DNA from: Aurantimonas sp965217685
GTDB lineage: Bacteria > Pseudomonadota > Alphaproteobacteria > Rhizobiales > Rhizobiaceae
Direction of reading: 5' to 3'
NCBI GenBank assembly: GCA_965217685.1
Contig: CBDCIZ010000003.1
Coordinates: 2,294,001-2,358,000, forward strand
DNA: 64,000 nucleotides
The position numbers and the translations under genes were made by a program. The notes beneath the pieces were generated by a model. The model was given only the letters and a program-made list of their open reading frames with translations, was not told the origin of the DNA and did not search any database. Shown piece by piece: positions 40,018-48,980 of this stretch. Position 1 is the first letter of the stretch; each line of letters starts with the position of its first letter.

Positions 40018-42086
40018 CAGAAGGCCTGTCCGATACCGGCATAGATCTGGTAGCTGGCGTCGCGCGGCCCTTTCTGGAGGGGAACGGCGACGTCGATGCG
40101 GATGGGGCCGAAGCTGGTGATGTAGCGAGCCCCGACGCCGGCGCCGAATTTGAGGTTCGAGAAGTCGGGCACGAGATCGCTGCCCACCGATCCGGCGTCG
40201 ATGAAGGGCACGATCTGAATGGTGTCGGTCACGCCGATGCGGGCTTCCACCGACGCCTCGAACAGCGACAGGCCGCCTGTCGGCGTATCGGTAAAGTCCG
40301 GATCGAAGCCGGAGCCAGGGGGCACGGCGGATGGGAAGTAGGGTCCGATCGACTGGAACTCGTAGCCGCGCACCGAGCCGCCGCCGCCGGCATAGAAGCG
40401 CCGGTCGTTCGGCACGTCCTTGAGATCGGCGCCGAAGACGTTGCCGTAGGCGACGCGGCCGGCAAGGATGTAGCGGTCCGACGAGGTCAGCGAATAATAG
40501 GTCGCCGCGTCGAGCCGTGCCTTGGCGAAGGACACGCTGTCGTTGATCGAATAGGTCGGCTCGATCATCGCCGAGGCGAGGAAGCCGGTGGTCGGGTTCA
40601 ACTCGTTGTCGCGGCTGTCGAAGGTGTATTTGACCGGCACCGAGGCCAGCAGGTAGTCGCGCTTGCCCAGGAAGTCCTCGATGGTCTCGTACTCGCCGCG
40701 CACACCTGCCGAAACCGTCTGGTTCTTGTCGATGTCGTATTCGACGCCGCTGGTGATGGCGTAGGAATCGCGGTTGTAGGCCAGCGGCTGTTCGCGCTTG
40801 GCTTCCAGCGATCCGATATAGACCGAGTCCGGTCCCAGCACGCCGGGCTTCTTGAACACCAGCGAGGTCGCATAATCCGGGCCGTCGATGGGCCGGGCGG
40901 AATCGGAAATGGTGTCGGCGCCGATTTTCGAGACCGAGGCATCGAGGCGGATCGATTCGGCGCGGCCGAACAGATTGCGGTAGCCGACATAGCCGTTGGC
41001 GCCAGCGCCTTCGGTGTTGGAATAGGTCGCGCCGACACCGTAAAAGCCGAACTTGCGCTCGCCGACCTCGATCTGCACGGGCAGGGTGCCGTCCGGGTCC
41101 TGGGCCTTGGCTCCCTTGACGACGACGCTGGAGAAGACGCCGAGCTTCAGGAGGCGTTCGCGGGCCGTCTTCAGCTCTTCGGGCGAGAACACCTCGCCGG
41201 CCTTGACGCCGGCCATGTAGGCGATGAAGCCCGGATCGACGTCCTTGGCACCGGCGACATAGGTCTCGCCGAACGGCACCCGCGGGCCGGGCGAGGTCTG
41301 AAGCGTGTAGTCGAGCCGGTCGGTGTTCGCGTCCGCGATGATGTCGCGCTTGGTGATGGCGACGAAGGGCCGGCCGTCGTCGCGCAGCTCGCGCAGCAGT
41401 TTGGCCTCGCTGTCGAGGAGGTCGACGGAGTTGGCCGAACCGCCGCGCACGAGCTTGTATTCCCGCGGATCGACGGGCACGCCTTGCGTGCCGATCGAGA
41501 CATTGCCGAGCTGGTAGACCGGGCCGGGACGCACACGGATCGACACCGGCACCGGGCGCGAGGTGTCGAACTTCGTGTCCGGCGCGAGCTCGGCGATGTC
41601 CTTGCCTTCGATGAAGATGTCGGCAAGGCCGTCGTAGCGGGCGTTCTCGTAAAGGATCGCGACGAGCCGCTTGCGGTCCGTCTTCGCCTTGCCGATGAGG
41701 CCCAGCGAGCCGGAGACCGGTTTGTCTTCATCGGAAACCAGCGTCGAGCCGCTGCGCAGGGCGGATTCGAGGCCGGCGACGTCGCCCGGGCCGGGCGCGA
41801 CCGTTATTGTAACGGAATAGCTAATCGGATCGATGACGGCATCGGCCGGATCGGTCTTCGGCTCGAAGAACTTGTAGCCGAAGATCTCGAAGGCCGCGGC
41901 CGAGCTCATCGGTGCGACGAGGCATATGAAACCCAGCACCACGGCCGAAAGCCTGGCGAAGGCCAAACGCCTCGCGAAAGGTTGATTGCGATAGCGCAAA
42001 ATCGTTCGTTTCCCGTAGCCTCGACGCACTCGGGAGTGCCACGGGCCGCTGGCTTTGCCAGGTCGGTCGTATGGCACGCTCGGCAC
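40017..42086 (-). CDS. tamA: Translocation and assembly module outer-membrane protein TamA (BamA/Omp85 family)
   Basis: This protein of up to 689 residues has a signal peptide (ARLSAVVLGFICLVAPMSSA, then AAFE), POTRA repeats over about residues 65-350, and a C-terminal 16-strand Omp85 barrel. The barrel includes the conserved RFYAGGGGSVRGYEFQ region (GxxxRGY, lid-lock-like) and ends in a terminal strand (YQIYAGIGQAF) suited to Bam recognition. It pairs with TamB, whose start overlaps its stop. The first ~40 residues before the signal peptide are unusually long and Arg-rich, so the true start may be downstream of 42086, though no better ribosome site was found. Confidence 0.9.
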   Translation of the reverse strand: MPSVPYDRPGKASGPWHSRVRRGYGKRTILRYRNQPFARRLAFARLSAVVLGFICLVAPMSSAAAFEIFGYKFFEPKTDPADAVIDPISYSVTITVAPGPGDVAGLESALRSGSTLVSDEDKPVSGSLGLIGKAKTDRKRLVAILYENARYDGLADIFIEGKDIAELAPDTKFDTSRPVPVSIRVRPGPVYQLGNVSIGTQGVPVDPREYKLVRGGSANSVDLLDSEAKLLRELRDDGRPFVAITKRDIIADANTDRLDYTLQTSPGPRVPFGETYVAGAKDVDPGFIAYMAGVKAGEVFSPEELKTARERLLKLGVFSSVVVKGAKAQDPDGTLPVQIEVGERKFGFYGVGATYSNTEGAGANGYVGYRNLFGRAESIRLDASVSKIGADTISDSARPIDGPDYATSLVFKKPGVLGPDSVYIGSLEAKREQPLAYNRDSYAITSGVEYDIDKNQTVSAGVRGEYETIEDFLGKRDYLLASVPVKYTFDSRDNELNPTTGFLASAMIEPTYSINDSVSFAKARLDAATYYSLTSSDRYILAGRVAYGNVFGADLKDVPNDRRFYAGGGGSVRGYEFQSIGPYFPSAVPPGSGFDPDFTDTPTGGLSLFEASVEARIGVTDTIQIVPFIDAGSVGSDLVPDFSNLKFGAGVGARYITSFGPIRIDVAVPLQKGPRDASYQIYAGIGQAF

Positions 42087-42615
42087 AAGGCCGTGTCCCC
42101 CGCTCGTTTTGACGCTAGCATGCTGTTAAATAACAAAATGACAACCGGACCCACCCGGCGTTAACTATGTTGACAGGTCTTTGGGCTAAATCCGCCGACG
42201 CCTTGTGCCGTCGTTGTCACACCAATCGCATATCGGCGGCGCGTGTCCCGACGGAACCCATCCGTTCACATCGATATCGCGTTCGCGTGATGGCGGCGTT
42301 GCGTCGCAACCCGACCCTTCAATCGCATTCTTGATCGTTCGATAATCGCTTGGCGTCAGTGGTTGTCGTCTTATGTCGCAGCACTGGTTTCATGGCCGCC
42401 GTGTCGTCGCCGCGATGTGATCCGGGCGTGCGACTTTCATGACATGATATGGAATCGTTCTGAAAAGCGCTTGAAGCGCGGCGCATCTGCGGGCACTCTC
42501 CGGCCGAAGCCGAAGGCACGCGATCTTCGCCGGACGGATGTCCGCGCCACAGGTCGCAACGGCTCGCAGCCGGAGAGCGGCTGCCGGCGATGTCGATCCG
42601 GGAGGGAGACCCAAA
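42087..42615. other. Intergenic region between divergent tamA and the molybdenum hydroxylase genes
   Basis: About 530 bp contain the promoters for both directions. An AT-rich patch around 42120-42180, relative to the surroundings, is the likeliest promoter area for tamA (minus strand), but no convincing -35/-10 pair was found. Short ORFs here look like noise. GGAGGGAG at 42601 serves the gene at 42616. Confidence 0.5.
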
Positions 42616-43104
42616 ATGACGCAAGTGACGATGACCGTGAATGGTCGCGAGATGAAGGGCGACGTCGAGGATCGCACGCTGCTCGTGCAATTCCTGCGCG
42701 AAAACCTCGGCCTGACCGGCACCCATGTCGGCTGCGACACCTCGCAATGCGGCGCCTGCGTCGTGCATGTCGACGGCCGTGCGGTGAAGTCCTGCACGAT
42801 GCTGGCGGTTCAGACCTCGGGCTCCGATGTTTTGACCATCGAGGGGCTGGCCAACGGCACCGAGCTGCATCCTGTGCAGGCGGCGTTCCGCGAGCATCAC
42901 GGCTTGCAATGCGGCTATTGCACCCCAGGCATGATCATGACCGCGGTCGACCTGATCAGGGAGCACGGCGCCGATCTGGACGAGAAAGCGGTGCGCGACG
43001 GGCTGGAAGGCAACATCTGCCGCTGCACGGGCTACCACAACATCGTCAAGGCTATCCTTGCGGCGGCCGGCGCTTCGCAGCCGCAGCAGATCGCGGCCGA
43101 ATAG
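42616..43104 (+). CDS. (2Fe-2S)-binding small subunit of a CoxS-like molybdenum hydroxylase
   Basis: This 162-residue iron-sulfur subunit transfers electrons from the molybdenum centre to FAD. A plant-ferredoxin-type [2Fe-2S] domain holds CDTSQCGACVVHVDG plus a later Cys (KSC). The all-helical second cluster domain holds CGYCTPGM and NICRCTGY. GGAGGGAG precedes ATG 42616 by about eight bases; an in-frame ATG at 42538 is less likely. It is first in an S-L-M operon. Family members serve CO, nicotinate, xanthine or aldehyde oxidation. Confidence 0.93.
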   Translation: MTQVTMTVNGREMKGDVEDRTLLVQFLRENLGLTGTHVGCDTSQCGACVVHVDGRAVKSCTMLAVQTSGSDVLTIEGLANGTELHPVQAAFREHHGLQCGYCTPGMIMTAVDLIREHGADLDEKAVRDGLEGNICRCTGYHNIVKAILAAAGASQPQQIAAE

Positions 43105-43261
43105 GCCGCCAGATAGGCGACCACCCTCATGAGGCTGTCCAGAGGTGGCTGGCCGGCAGGGGGCGAGACCCAGGGGACGGACATCAATTTCAAAGGCGAT
43201 CGGTTCGCGTTGCGAGAGCAGACGCAGCCGCGCCGACATCGACAATCGGGAGGTTCAGGCG

Positions 43262-45607
43262 ATGGGTGTTGAAGGTATCGGCGCACGCGTGTTGCGCAAG
43301 GAAGACCGGCGGTTTATCACCGGCAAGGGCCATTACGTCGACGACATGACGGTGCCGGGCATGAAGTTCGCGGCGTTCGTGCGCTCGCCCCATGCCCACG
43401 CCAAAATCACCGGCATCGACAAGGCCGAGGCCGAGAAGATGCCGGGCGTCATCGGCATCCTCGACGGCGAGCAGCTGCAGGGCGACGGCATCGGCAACCT
43501 GATCTGCGGCTGGGCGGTCAATTCCAAGGACGGCACGCCGATGAAGATGGGCGCCTGGCCGGCCCTGGCGGTCGGCTCGGTGCGCCACGTCGGCCAACCG
43601 GTTGCCGTCGTCGTCGCCGACACCAAGGCCCAGGCGCGCGACGCCGCCGAAGCCGTGGAAATCGCTTACGAGGAACTTGAAGCCGTCGTTCATCCGGCCG
43701 ACGCGATCAAGGACGGTGCGCCGCAGTTGCATCCCGAAGCGCCGGGCAATCTGATCTTCGACTGGGAGATCGGCGACAAGGCTGCGACCGACGAGGCCTT
43801 CTCCAGGGCGGCCCACGTCACCAAGCTCGATATCGTCAACAACCGCCTCGTGCCCAACGCCATGGAGCCGCGGGCCGCGCTCGGCCATTACGATGCGGCC
43901 GAGGAGCACTACACCTGCTGGACGACGTCGCAGAACCCGCATGTCGCCCGTCTGGTGATGAGCGCCTTCTACAATGTCGCGCCCGAGCACAAGCTTCGGG
44001 TCATCGCGCCCGATGTCGGCGGCGGCTTCGGCTCGAAGATCTATATCTACCCCGAAGAGATCGTCTGCCTGTGGGCGTCCAAGCGTACCGGCGTTCCGGT
44101 CAAATGGACGTCCGACCGCACCGAGGCCTTCCTCACCGACTGCCATGGCCGTGATCACGTCACCACCGTCGAGATGGCGCTGGACGCCGACCACAAGGTG
44201 CTCGGCCTGAAGGTCGACACGATCGCCAATCTCGGCGCTTACATGTCGCTCTTTTCCTCGGCGACGCCGACCTATCTCTACGCGACGCTGCTGTCGGGCC
44301 AGTACGACATCCCGGCGATCCACGCCAATGTCCGCGCGGTCTACACCAACACCGCGCCGGTCGATGCCTATCGCGGTGCCGGTCGTCCCGAGGCGACCTA
44401 TGTCGTCGAGCGGACGATGGAGACGGCGGCCCGCGAGCTTGGCCTCTCGCCGGCGGAACTGCGCCGGAAGAACTTCATCCGGTCGTTCCCGCATCAGACA
44501 CCGGTGATCATGAACTACGACACCGGCGATTTCGAAGCGACGCTGAACGCCGGCATGCAGGCCGCGGACGTCGCCGGCTTCGAGCAGCGCCGGGCGGACG
44601 CCAAGTCCCGCGGTAAGCTGCGCGGCCTCGGCATGAGCTGCTACATCGAGGCTTGCGGCATCGCGCCGTCGAAGGCGGTGGGCTCGCTCGGCGCGGGCGT
44701 CGGCCTGTGGGAATCGGCCGAGGTCCGGGTCAATCCGGTTGGCACGATCGAGATTCTCACCGGCTCGCACAGCCACGGCCAGGGCCATGAGACCACCTTC
44801 TCGCAGCTCGTCTCCGAGCGCTTCGGCCTGCCGGTCGAAAACGTCTCCATCGTCCATGGCGACACCGACAAGGTGCAGTTCGGCATGGGCACCTACGGCT
44901 CACGCTCAGGCGCCGTCGGCATGAGCGCGATTTCCAAGGCGCTCGACAAGGTCGAAGCCAAGGCCAGGAAGATCGCAGCTCACCTTCTGGAAGCCGACGA
45001 GGGCGACATCGTCATCGAGAACGGCGAGGTGAAGGTCGCCGGCACCGACAAAAAGCTCGGCTGGCACGAGGTCTGTCTCGGCGCCTACACCGGCCACAAC
45101 CTGCCGGACGGCATGGAACCGGGCCTCAAGGAAGGCGCCTTTTACGACCCGCAGAATTTCACCTTCCCGTCCGGCACCTACATCTGCGAGGTCGAGGTCG
45201 ACCCGGAGACCGGCACGACCGAGATTATACAGTTCGTCGCGGCCGACGATTTCGGCAACGTCATCAACCCGATGATCGTCGAGGGTCAGGTGCATGGCGG
45301 GGTCGCGCAAGGCATAGGTCAGGCGATCCTCGAAGGCGCCCATTACGACGATGCCGGCCAATTGGTGACGGCGTCCTACATGGACTACGCCATGCCGCGG
45401 GCCTGGGACCTGCCGATGTTCAAGGTCTCGACCCACACGACGCCGTGTACGACCAACCCGCTCGGCATCAAGGGTTGCGGCGAGGCGGGCGCGATCGGCT
45501 CGCCGCCGGCCGTGATCAACGCGATCACCGACGCGATCGGCAACAACAACCTGACCATGCCGGCCACGCCTCAGAAGGTCTGGAAGGCCATCCAGGACGT
45601 CGCCTGA
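43262..45607 (+). CDS. Molybdopterin-binding large subunit, form II CoxL-like (xanthine dehydrogenase family)
   Basis: This 781-residue catalytic subunit has the fold of xanthine dehydrogenase/CO dehydrogenase large subunits. The signature loop reads AYRGAGR (residues 369-375), the form II CoxL signature. True CO dehydrogenase (form I) has AYXCSFR, including the Cys that binds copper. VGGGFGSKIYIYPEE contacts the molybdopterin, and GCGEAGAIGSPPAVINA includes the catalytic Glu. GGGAGG lies eight bases before ATG 43262, so the upstream in-frame extension from 43145 is rejected. The substrate is unknown; many form II enzymes have no proven CO oxidation. Confidence 0.92.
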   Translation: MGVEGIGARVLRKEDRRFITGKGHYVDDMTVPGMKFAAFVRSPHAHAKITGIDKAEAEKMPGVIGILDGEQLQGDGIGNLICGWAVNSKDGTPMKMGAWPALAVGSVRHVGQPVAVVVADTKAQARDAAEAVEIAYEELEAVVHPADAIKDGAPQLHPEAPGNLIFDWEIGDKAATDEAFSRAAHVTKLDIVNNRLVPNAMEPRAALGHYDAAEEHYTCWTTSQNPHVARLVMSAFYNVAPEHKLRVIAPDVGGGFGSKIYIYPEEIVCLWASKRTGVPVKWTSDRTEAFLTDCHGRDHVTTVEMALDADHKVLGLKVDTIANLGAYMSLFSSATPTYLYATLLSGQYDIPAIHANVRAVYTNTAPVDAYRGAGRPEATYVVERTMETAARELGLSPAELRRKNFIRSFPHQTPVIMNYDTGDFEATLNAGMQAADVAGFEQRRADAKSRGKLRGLGMSCYIEACGIAPSKAVGSLGAGVGLWESAEVRVNPVGTIEILTGSHSHGQGHETTFSQLVSERFGLPVENVSIVHGDTDKVQFGMGTYGSRSGAVGMSAISKALDKVEAKARKIAAHLLEADEGDIVIENGEVKVAGTDKKLGWHEVCLGAYTGHNLPDGMEPGLKEGAFYDPQNFTFPSGTYICEVEVDPETGTTEIIQFVAADDFGNVINPMIVEGQVHGGVAQGIGQAILEGAHYDDAGQLVTASYMDYAMPRAWDLPMFKVSTHTTPCTTNPLGIKGCGEAGAIGSPPAVINAITDAIGNNNLTMPATPQKVWKAIQDVA

Positions 45608-45712
45608 GTCCCGTCATCGACGCCTGCCGGCCCTCGAGGGGTCGGCGGGCGCGTCTTAGACCCGATCGCCGAGCGGACCCGAGCGGACCCGGCACTCAAA
45701 GGATGAAATCCC

Positions 45713-46519
45713 ATGTATGAAACGAGTTACCACCGCCCGACCTCCGTCGACGAGGCCGTCAAGCTGGTCGGCGACAGCGGCGGGGAGGGCAAGTTCCTCT
45801 CCGGCGGCATGACGCTGATTCCGACGATGAAGCAGCGTCTCGCCGCGCCCACCGCGCTCGTCGATTTGCGCCATATTGCCGAGCTGAAGGGTGTCACCGT
45901 CAACGGCAGGTCCGTCAAGATCGGCGGCGGCACGACCCATGGCGAGATCGCCGTGAACGAGGCGCTGAAGGGCGTTTGCCCGGGCTTTGCCAATCTGGCC
46001 GGCCTGATCGGCGATCCGGCCGTGCGCCACATGGGCACGATCGGCGGCTCTGTCGCCAATTACGATCCGGCGGCCGACTATCCGGCCGCGTTGCTGGCGC
46101 TCGGCGGAACCGTCCACACCAACACGCGCCACATGCCGGCCGAGGAGTTCTTTGTCTCGATGTTCGAGACCGCGCTGGCGGACGACGAGATCGTCACCGC
46201 CGTCTCCTTCGACGCCCCCGACCACTGCGCCTACGAGAAATTCCGCAACCCGGCCTCGCGCTACGCCATGGCCGGTGCCTTCGTCGCCAATCGCGGCGGA
46301 TCGGTGAAGGTGGGCATCACCGGCGCCTCGATGGGCGGCGCTTTCCGCTGGACCGCGGCCGAAGACGCCCTTTCGTCGAATTTCGACGGCTCGGCGGTCG
46401 ACGGCCTGACGGTCGACGAAGGCGATATGGTCTCCGATCTCCACGGGTCGTCGGCCTACCGCGCCAACCTCGTCAAGGTCGTCACCAGGCGCGCCGTCGA
46501 CAAGGCGAAGTCCCACTGA
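45713..46519 (+). CDS. FAD-binding medium subunit of the CoxM-like molybdenum hydroxylase
   Basis: This 268-residue flavoprotein passes electrons from the iron-sulfur subunit to an acceptor. FAD-binding motifs are GKFLSGGMTLIPTMK near residue 27 and HMGTIGGSVANYDPAADYPA in the middle; the N-terminus (SYHRPTSVDEAVKLV) is typical. It starts about 105 bp after the large-subunit gene and is followed by a strong terminator. It completes an S-L-M order, the order usual for form II operons. Maturation genes such as coxD, coxE or coxG are not in the window. Confidence 0.92.
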   Translation: MYETSYHRPTSVDEAVKLVGDSGGEGKFLSGGMTLIPTMKQRLAAPTALVDLRHIAELKGVTVNGRSVKIGGGTTHGEIAVNEALKGVCPGFANLAGLIGDPAVRHMGTIGGSVANYDPAADYPAALLALGGTVHTNTRHMPAEEFFVSMFETALADDEIVTAVSFDAPDHCAYEKFRNPASRYAMAGAFVANRGGSVKVGITGASMGGAFRWTAAEDALSSNFDGSAVDGLTVDEGDMVSDLHGSSAYRANLVKVVTRRAVDKAKSH

Positions 46520-46605
46520 TCGAAGGGACGGCCGGCTCGAATCTCGGGTTCGATTCGCTTTATCGAAGCAAGAGCCTGACGATACGGCGGATTTGCAAAT
46601 GCCAG

Positions 46606-46642
46606 AAAGGCCAGGTTCCCGCGAACCTGGCCTTTCCTGTTT
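46606..46642 (+). terminator. Intrinsic terminator after the molybdenum hydroxylase operon
   Basis: A perfect 13-bp stem, aaaggccaggttc (46606-46618) with gaacctggccttt (46623-46635), closes a four-base loop and is followed by cctgttt. It lies between convergent coding regions and may serve both strands, since the complementary strand has an A/T-rich flank as well. Confidence 0.85.
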
Positions 46643-46685
46643 GAAGACCGTCTTGGCTGAACGCCAATAGCGTACCGACTGCCGT

Positions 46686-47195
46686 TCAGTAGTTGCAACG
46701 ATGGCGATAGCCGTCATTGCCGACGAAAGTGTCGCTGCGTGGATCGTAAGTGCGGTAGCGCGACTCGCACGCTGCGGCATGGGTGCGAACGCTGGCGCGG
46801 GTAACGCCATAGCGTGGCGCGGCTTCATAATAGACCGGTGCGGGCACGCGGTAGAGTGGACGCGGCGCGGCGTAGACGGGCGCGGCGCGATAATAACGCG
46901 GCGGTGCCGCGTAGACCGGAGCCGGCTCGTAGTAGCGCGGCTGTTCGTAGCTGTTGGCGATCGCCCCGCCAATCAGCGCACCGACACCGAGGCCGAGAAG
47001 ACCAGCACCAAGCGCCGCACCGCCGCCGCCATGGTGACGATAGCCGCGGTCGTAGCCGCCATGGCGATAGCCGCCGTAACCGCCGTAGCCACCATGACCG
47101 CGATAGAATCCATCGGCATTCGCCAAACTGGCCGTGGCGGTGAAACCGGCGGCCACGAGCGCGACGGCACTCAAAGTGGTCAGAACCTTCTTCAT
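46686..47195 (-). CDS. BA14K family secreted protein, Gly/Tyr/His-rich
   Basis: This 169-residue protein has a clear signal peptide (MKKVLTTLSAVALVAAGFTA). A Gly/Tyr/His-rich segment, a glycine-zipper-like hydrophobic patch (ALGAGLLGLGVGALIGGAI) and Pro/Tyr/Ala repeats (PVYAAPPRYYRAAPVYAA) follow. The C-terminus CESRYRTYDPRSDTFVGNDG, then RHRC, is the BA14K motif, named after the Brucella abortus 14-kDa immunoreactive protein. ATG 47195 (MKKVL) is chosen over 47237 because it begins the signal peptide. It is probably exported and envelope-associated; its role is unknown. Confidence 0.85.
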   Translation of the reverse strand: MKKVLTTLSAVALVAAGFTATASLANADGFYRGHGGYGGYGGYRHGGYDRGYRHHGGGGAALGAGLLGLGVGALIGGAIANSYEQPRYYEPAPVYAAPPRYYRAAPVYAAPRPLYRVPAPVYYEAAPRYGVTRASVRTHAAACESRYRTYDPRSDTFVGNDGYRHRCNY

Positions 47196-47532
47196 TTCGT
47201 AAATCCCTAAAAAGGTCGTCGCGCTGTCGCGAGGCAAAGCGTCCGCGATCGGCCGGCGGCTTCAACGTCCCAACGGTTAAATGCGCTCGACGAAAGGCCG
47301 TTCCAAGGCCTGTTCGCGCGCTCACGAAAAAGTAAGGTGAACCTGGCGCTCGGGCGTTGCCGGCATGGTCTCATCGACGCGAGAGCAGCCTGCCCGTTGC
47401 CGTCGCTCGCGCCGGGGACGTCAGATCGCCGCCGCCACGACCGGACAGTTCCGACGTGCGGCGGCTTTTGGCCGCAGACCTGTTTTCAAGCGATCGCTGG
47501 CCAGAACATTCCACGAACGCTATGTTCGTCCG
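47196..47532. other. Intergenic region between divergent BA14K and radical SAM genes
   Basis: About 340 bp with no supported gene. The reading frame of the radical SAM gene is open back to 47365, but the residues there are Arg/Ser-rich and unlike the family. Promoters for both neighbours must lie here; none is clear by eye. Confidence 0.5.
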
Positions 47533-48777
47533 ATGGCCAAGATGACCCTTGTCGACAAGCTCGCGATTCTGTCGGATGCCGCGAAATACGACGCGTCTTG
47601 CGCGTCGAGCGGCTCGACGAAGCGCGATTCGTCGAAGTCGAAGGGCATCGGTTCGACGGAAGGCTCCGGCATCTGCCACGCCTATGCGCCGGATGGGCGA
47701 TGCATCTCGCTGCTCAAGATCCTGATGACGAATTTCTGTATCTACGACTGCGCTTATTGCGTGAACCGCTCCTCGTCCAACGTCGCCCGCGCGCGCTTTT
47801 CGGTCGACGAGGTCGTGAAGCTCACCATGGAATTCTACAAGCGCAACTATATCGAAGGGCTGTTCCTCTCCTCCGGCATCATCCAGAACTCCGATTATAC
47901 GATGGAGGAGATGGTCCGCATCGCCAAAAAGCTGCGGCTGGAAGAGAATTTCGCCGGCTACATCCATCTGAAGACGATCCCCGACGCGCACCCCGCCCTG
48001 ATCGAGGAGGCGGGGCTGTTCGCCGACCGCCTGTCGATCAACATCGAACTGCCGACGGATTTGACCCTGTCGGCGCTCGCGCCGGAAAAGGACCCGCGCG
48101 ACATTCGCCGTTCGATGGCGCATCTCAGGAGCAAGATCGAGGAGCACAAGGGCGAGAAGCGCGACCGCAGGAAGCCGAAGCGTTTCGCTCCCGGCGGCCA
48201 GTCGACCCAGATGATCGTCGGCGCCGACGGTTCGGATGACGATGCAGTGCTCGGCCGCTCGGAGAACCTCTACGGCAATTACCGGCTGAAGCGCGTCTAT
48301 TATTCCGCCTTCTCGCCGATCCCGGATGCCTCCAGCCGACTGCCGCTTGCCAGGCCGCCGCTGATGCGCGAGCACCGGCTCTACCAGGCCGACTGGCTGA
48401 TGCGCTTCTACGGCTTTGCCCGGCCGGAGATCGTCTCGGGCGGTGAGGCGGGCATGCTGGATCTCGCCATCGACCCGAAGCTCGCCTGGGCGCTGAAGAA
48501 CCGCGACCGCTTTCCCGTCGACGTCAACCGCGCCGATCGCGAGATGCTCTTGCGTGTGCCCGGCTTCGGCACGCGGGCCGTGAACCGCATCCTGACCACC
48601 CGCCGCCACCGCACCCTGCGCCTCGACGACGTCGCGAAACTCTGCCAGTCGATCGCCAAGGTCCGCCCGTTCGTTACCGCCCTCGACTGGTCGCCGGGCG
48701 CATCGACCGACAGCGAGGGGCTGCGGGCAATTTTTCTGCCGAAGACGCGGGCCGTTGCGCAGATGGAGCTGTTTTGA
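47533..48777 (+). CDS. Putative DNA modification/repair radical SAM protein
   Basis: This 414-residue radical SAM enzyme has the cluster motif CIYDCAYC at residues 69-76 (CxxxCxxC). A barrel follows (EGLFLSSGIIQNSDYTMEEM, YIHLKTIPDAHP). The C-terminal helix-hairpin-helix element (PVDVNRADREMLLRVPGFG) is of the kind that binds DNA. It matches the family TIGR03916, which is almost always found next to the DUF4130-UdgX protein (TIGR03915). Here that partner is 1.7 kb downstream, beyond an inserted toxin-antitoxin locus and IS remnant. The chemistry and substrate are unknown. ATG 47533 is chosen because family sequences begin at about this point (VDKLAILSDAAKYDASCASS). Confidence 0.9.
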   Translation: MAKMTLVDKLAILSDAAKYDASCASSGSTKRDSSKSKGIGSTEGSGICHAYAPDGRCISLLKILMTNFCIYDCAYCVNRSSSNVARARFSVDEVVKLTMEFYKRNYIEGLFLSSGIIQNSDYTMEEMVRIAKKLRLEENFAGYIHLKTIPDAHPALIEEAGLFADRLSINIELPTDLTLSALAPEKDPRDIRRSMAHLRSKIEEHKGEKRDRRKPKRFAPGGQSTQMIVGADGSDDDAVLGRSENLYGNYRLKRVYYSAFSPIPDASSRLPLARPPLMREHRLYQADWLMRFYGFARPEIVSGGEAGMLDLAIDPKLAWALKNRDRFPVDVNRADREMLLRVPGFGTRAVNRILTTRRHRTLRLDDVAKLCQSIAKVRPFVTALDWSPGASTDSEGLRAIFLPKTRAVAQMELF

Positions 48778-48827
48778 GGGGGCTTGAAAGCTCACAGGCG
48801 GAGTGATCGCCTTGCATGTGGGCTAAA

Positions 48828-48980
48828 TCAGATTTGTTCGGCCCAGGGGTTGAAGATCCGTAGTCTGTCGATTCCCTGAAAATCAGCGACGTTTCGCGTG
48901 ACGAGCTGGAAATCATGAATCAACGCGGTTGCCGCGATCAGCGCATCCACCTGGGGCCGGCGATCGGGAACGTGAAGGCG
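48828..48980 (-). pseudogene. C-terminal fragment of a VapC/FitB-like PIN-domain toxin gene
   Basis: Reading the minus strand from about 48980 to a TGA at 48830-48828 gives a PIN-domain C-terminus. It contains HVPDRRPQVDALIAATALI, HDFQLVTRNVADFQG and ends in NPWAEQI. The Asp of DALIAATA and the Asp of NVADF are expected PIN metal ligands. The frame meets a stop immediately upstream, at the border with the IS remnant. The missing N-terminal part lies at 49851-50154 in the same orientation, so this is one gene cut in two. It is too short to appear as an ORF on its own. Confidence 0.82.

Noticed and set aside
42170..42175. Perfect ttgaca hexamer as a promoter -35 for the molybdenum hydroxylase operon
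   Set aside because: No acceptable -10 hexamer lies 16-18 bases downstream, and it is about 440 bp from the first gene.
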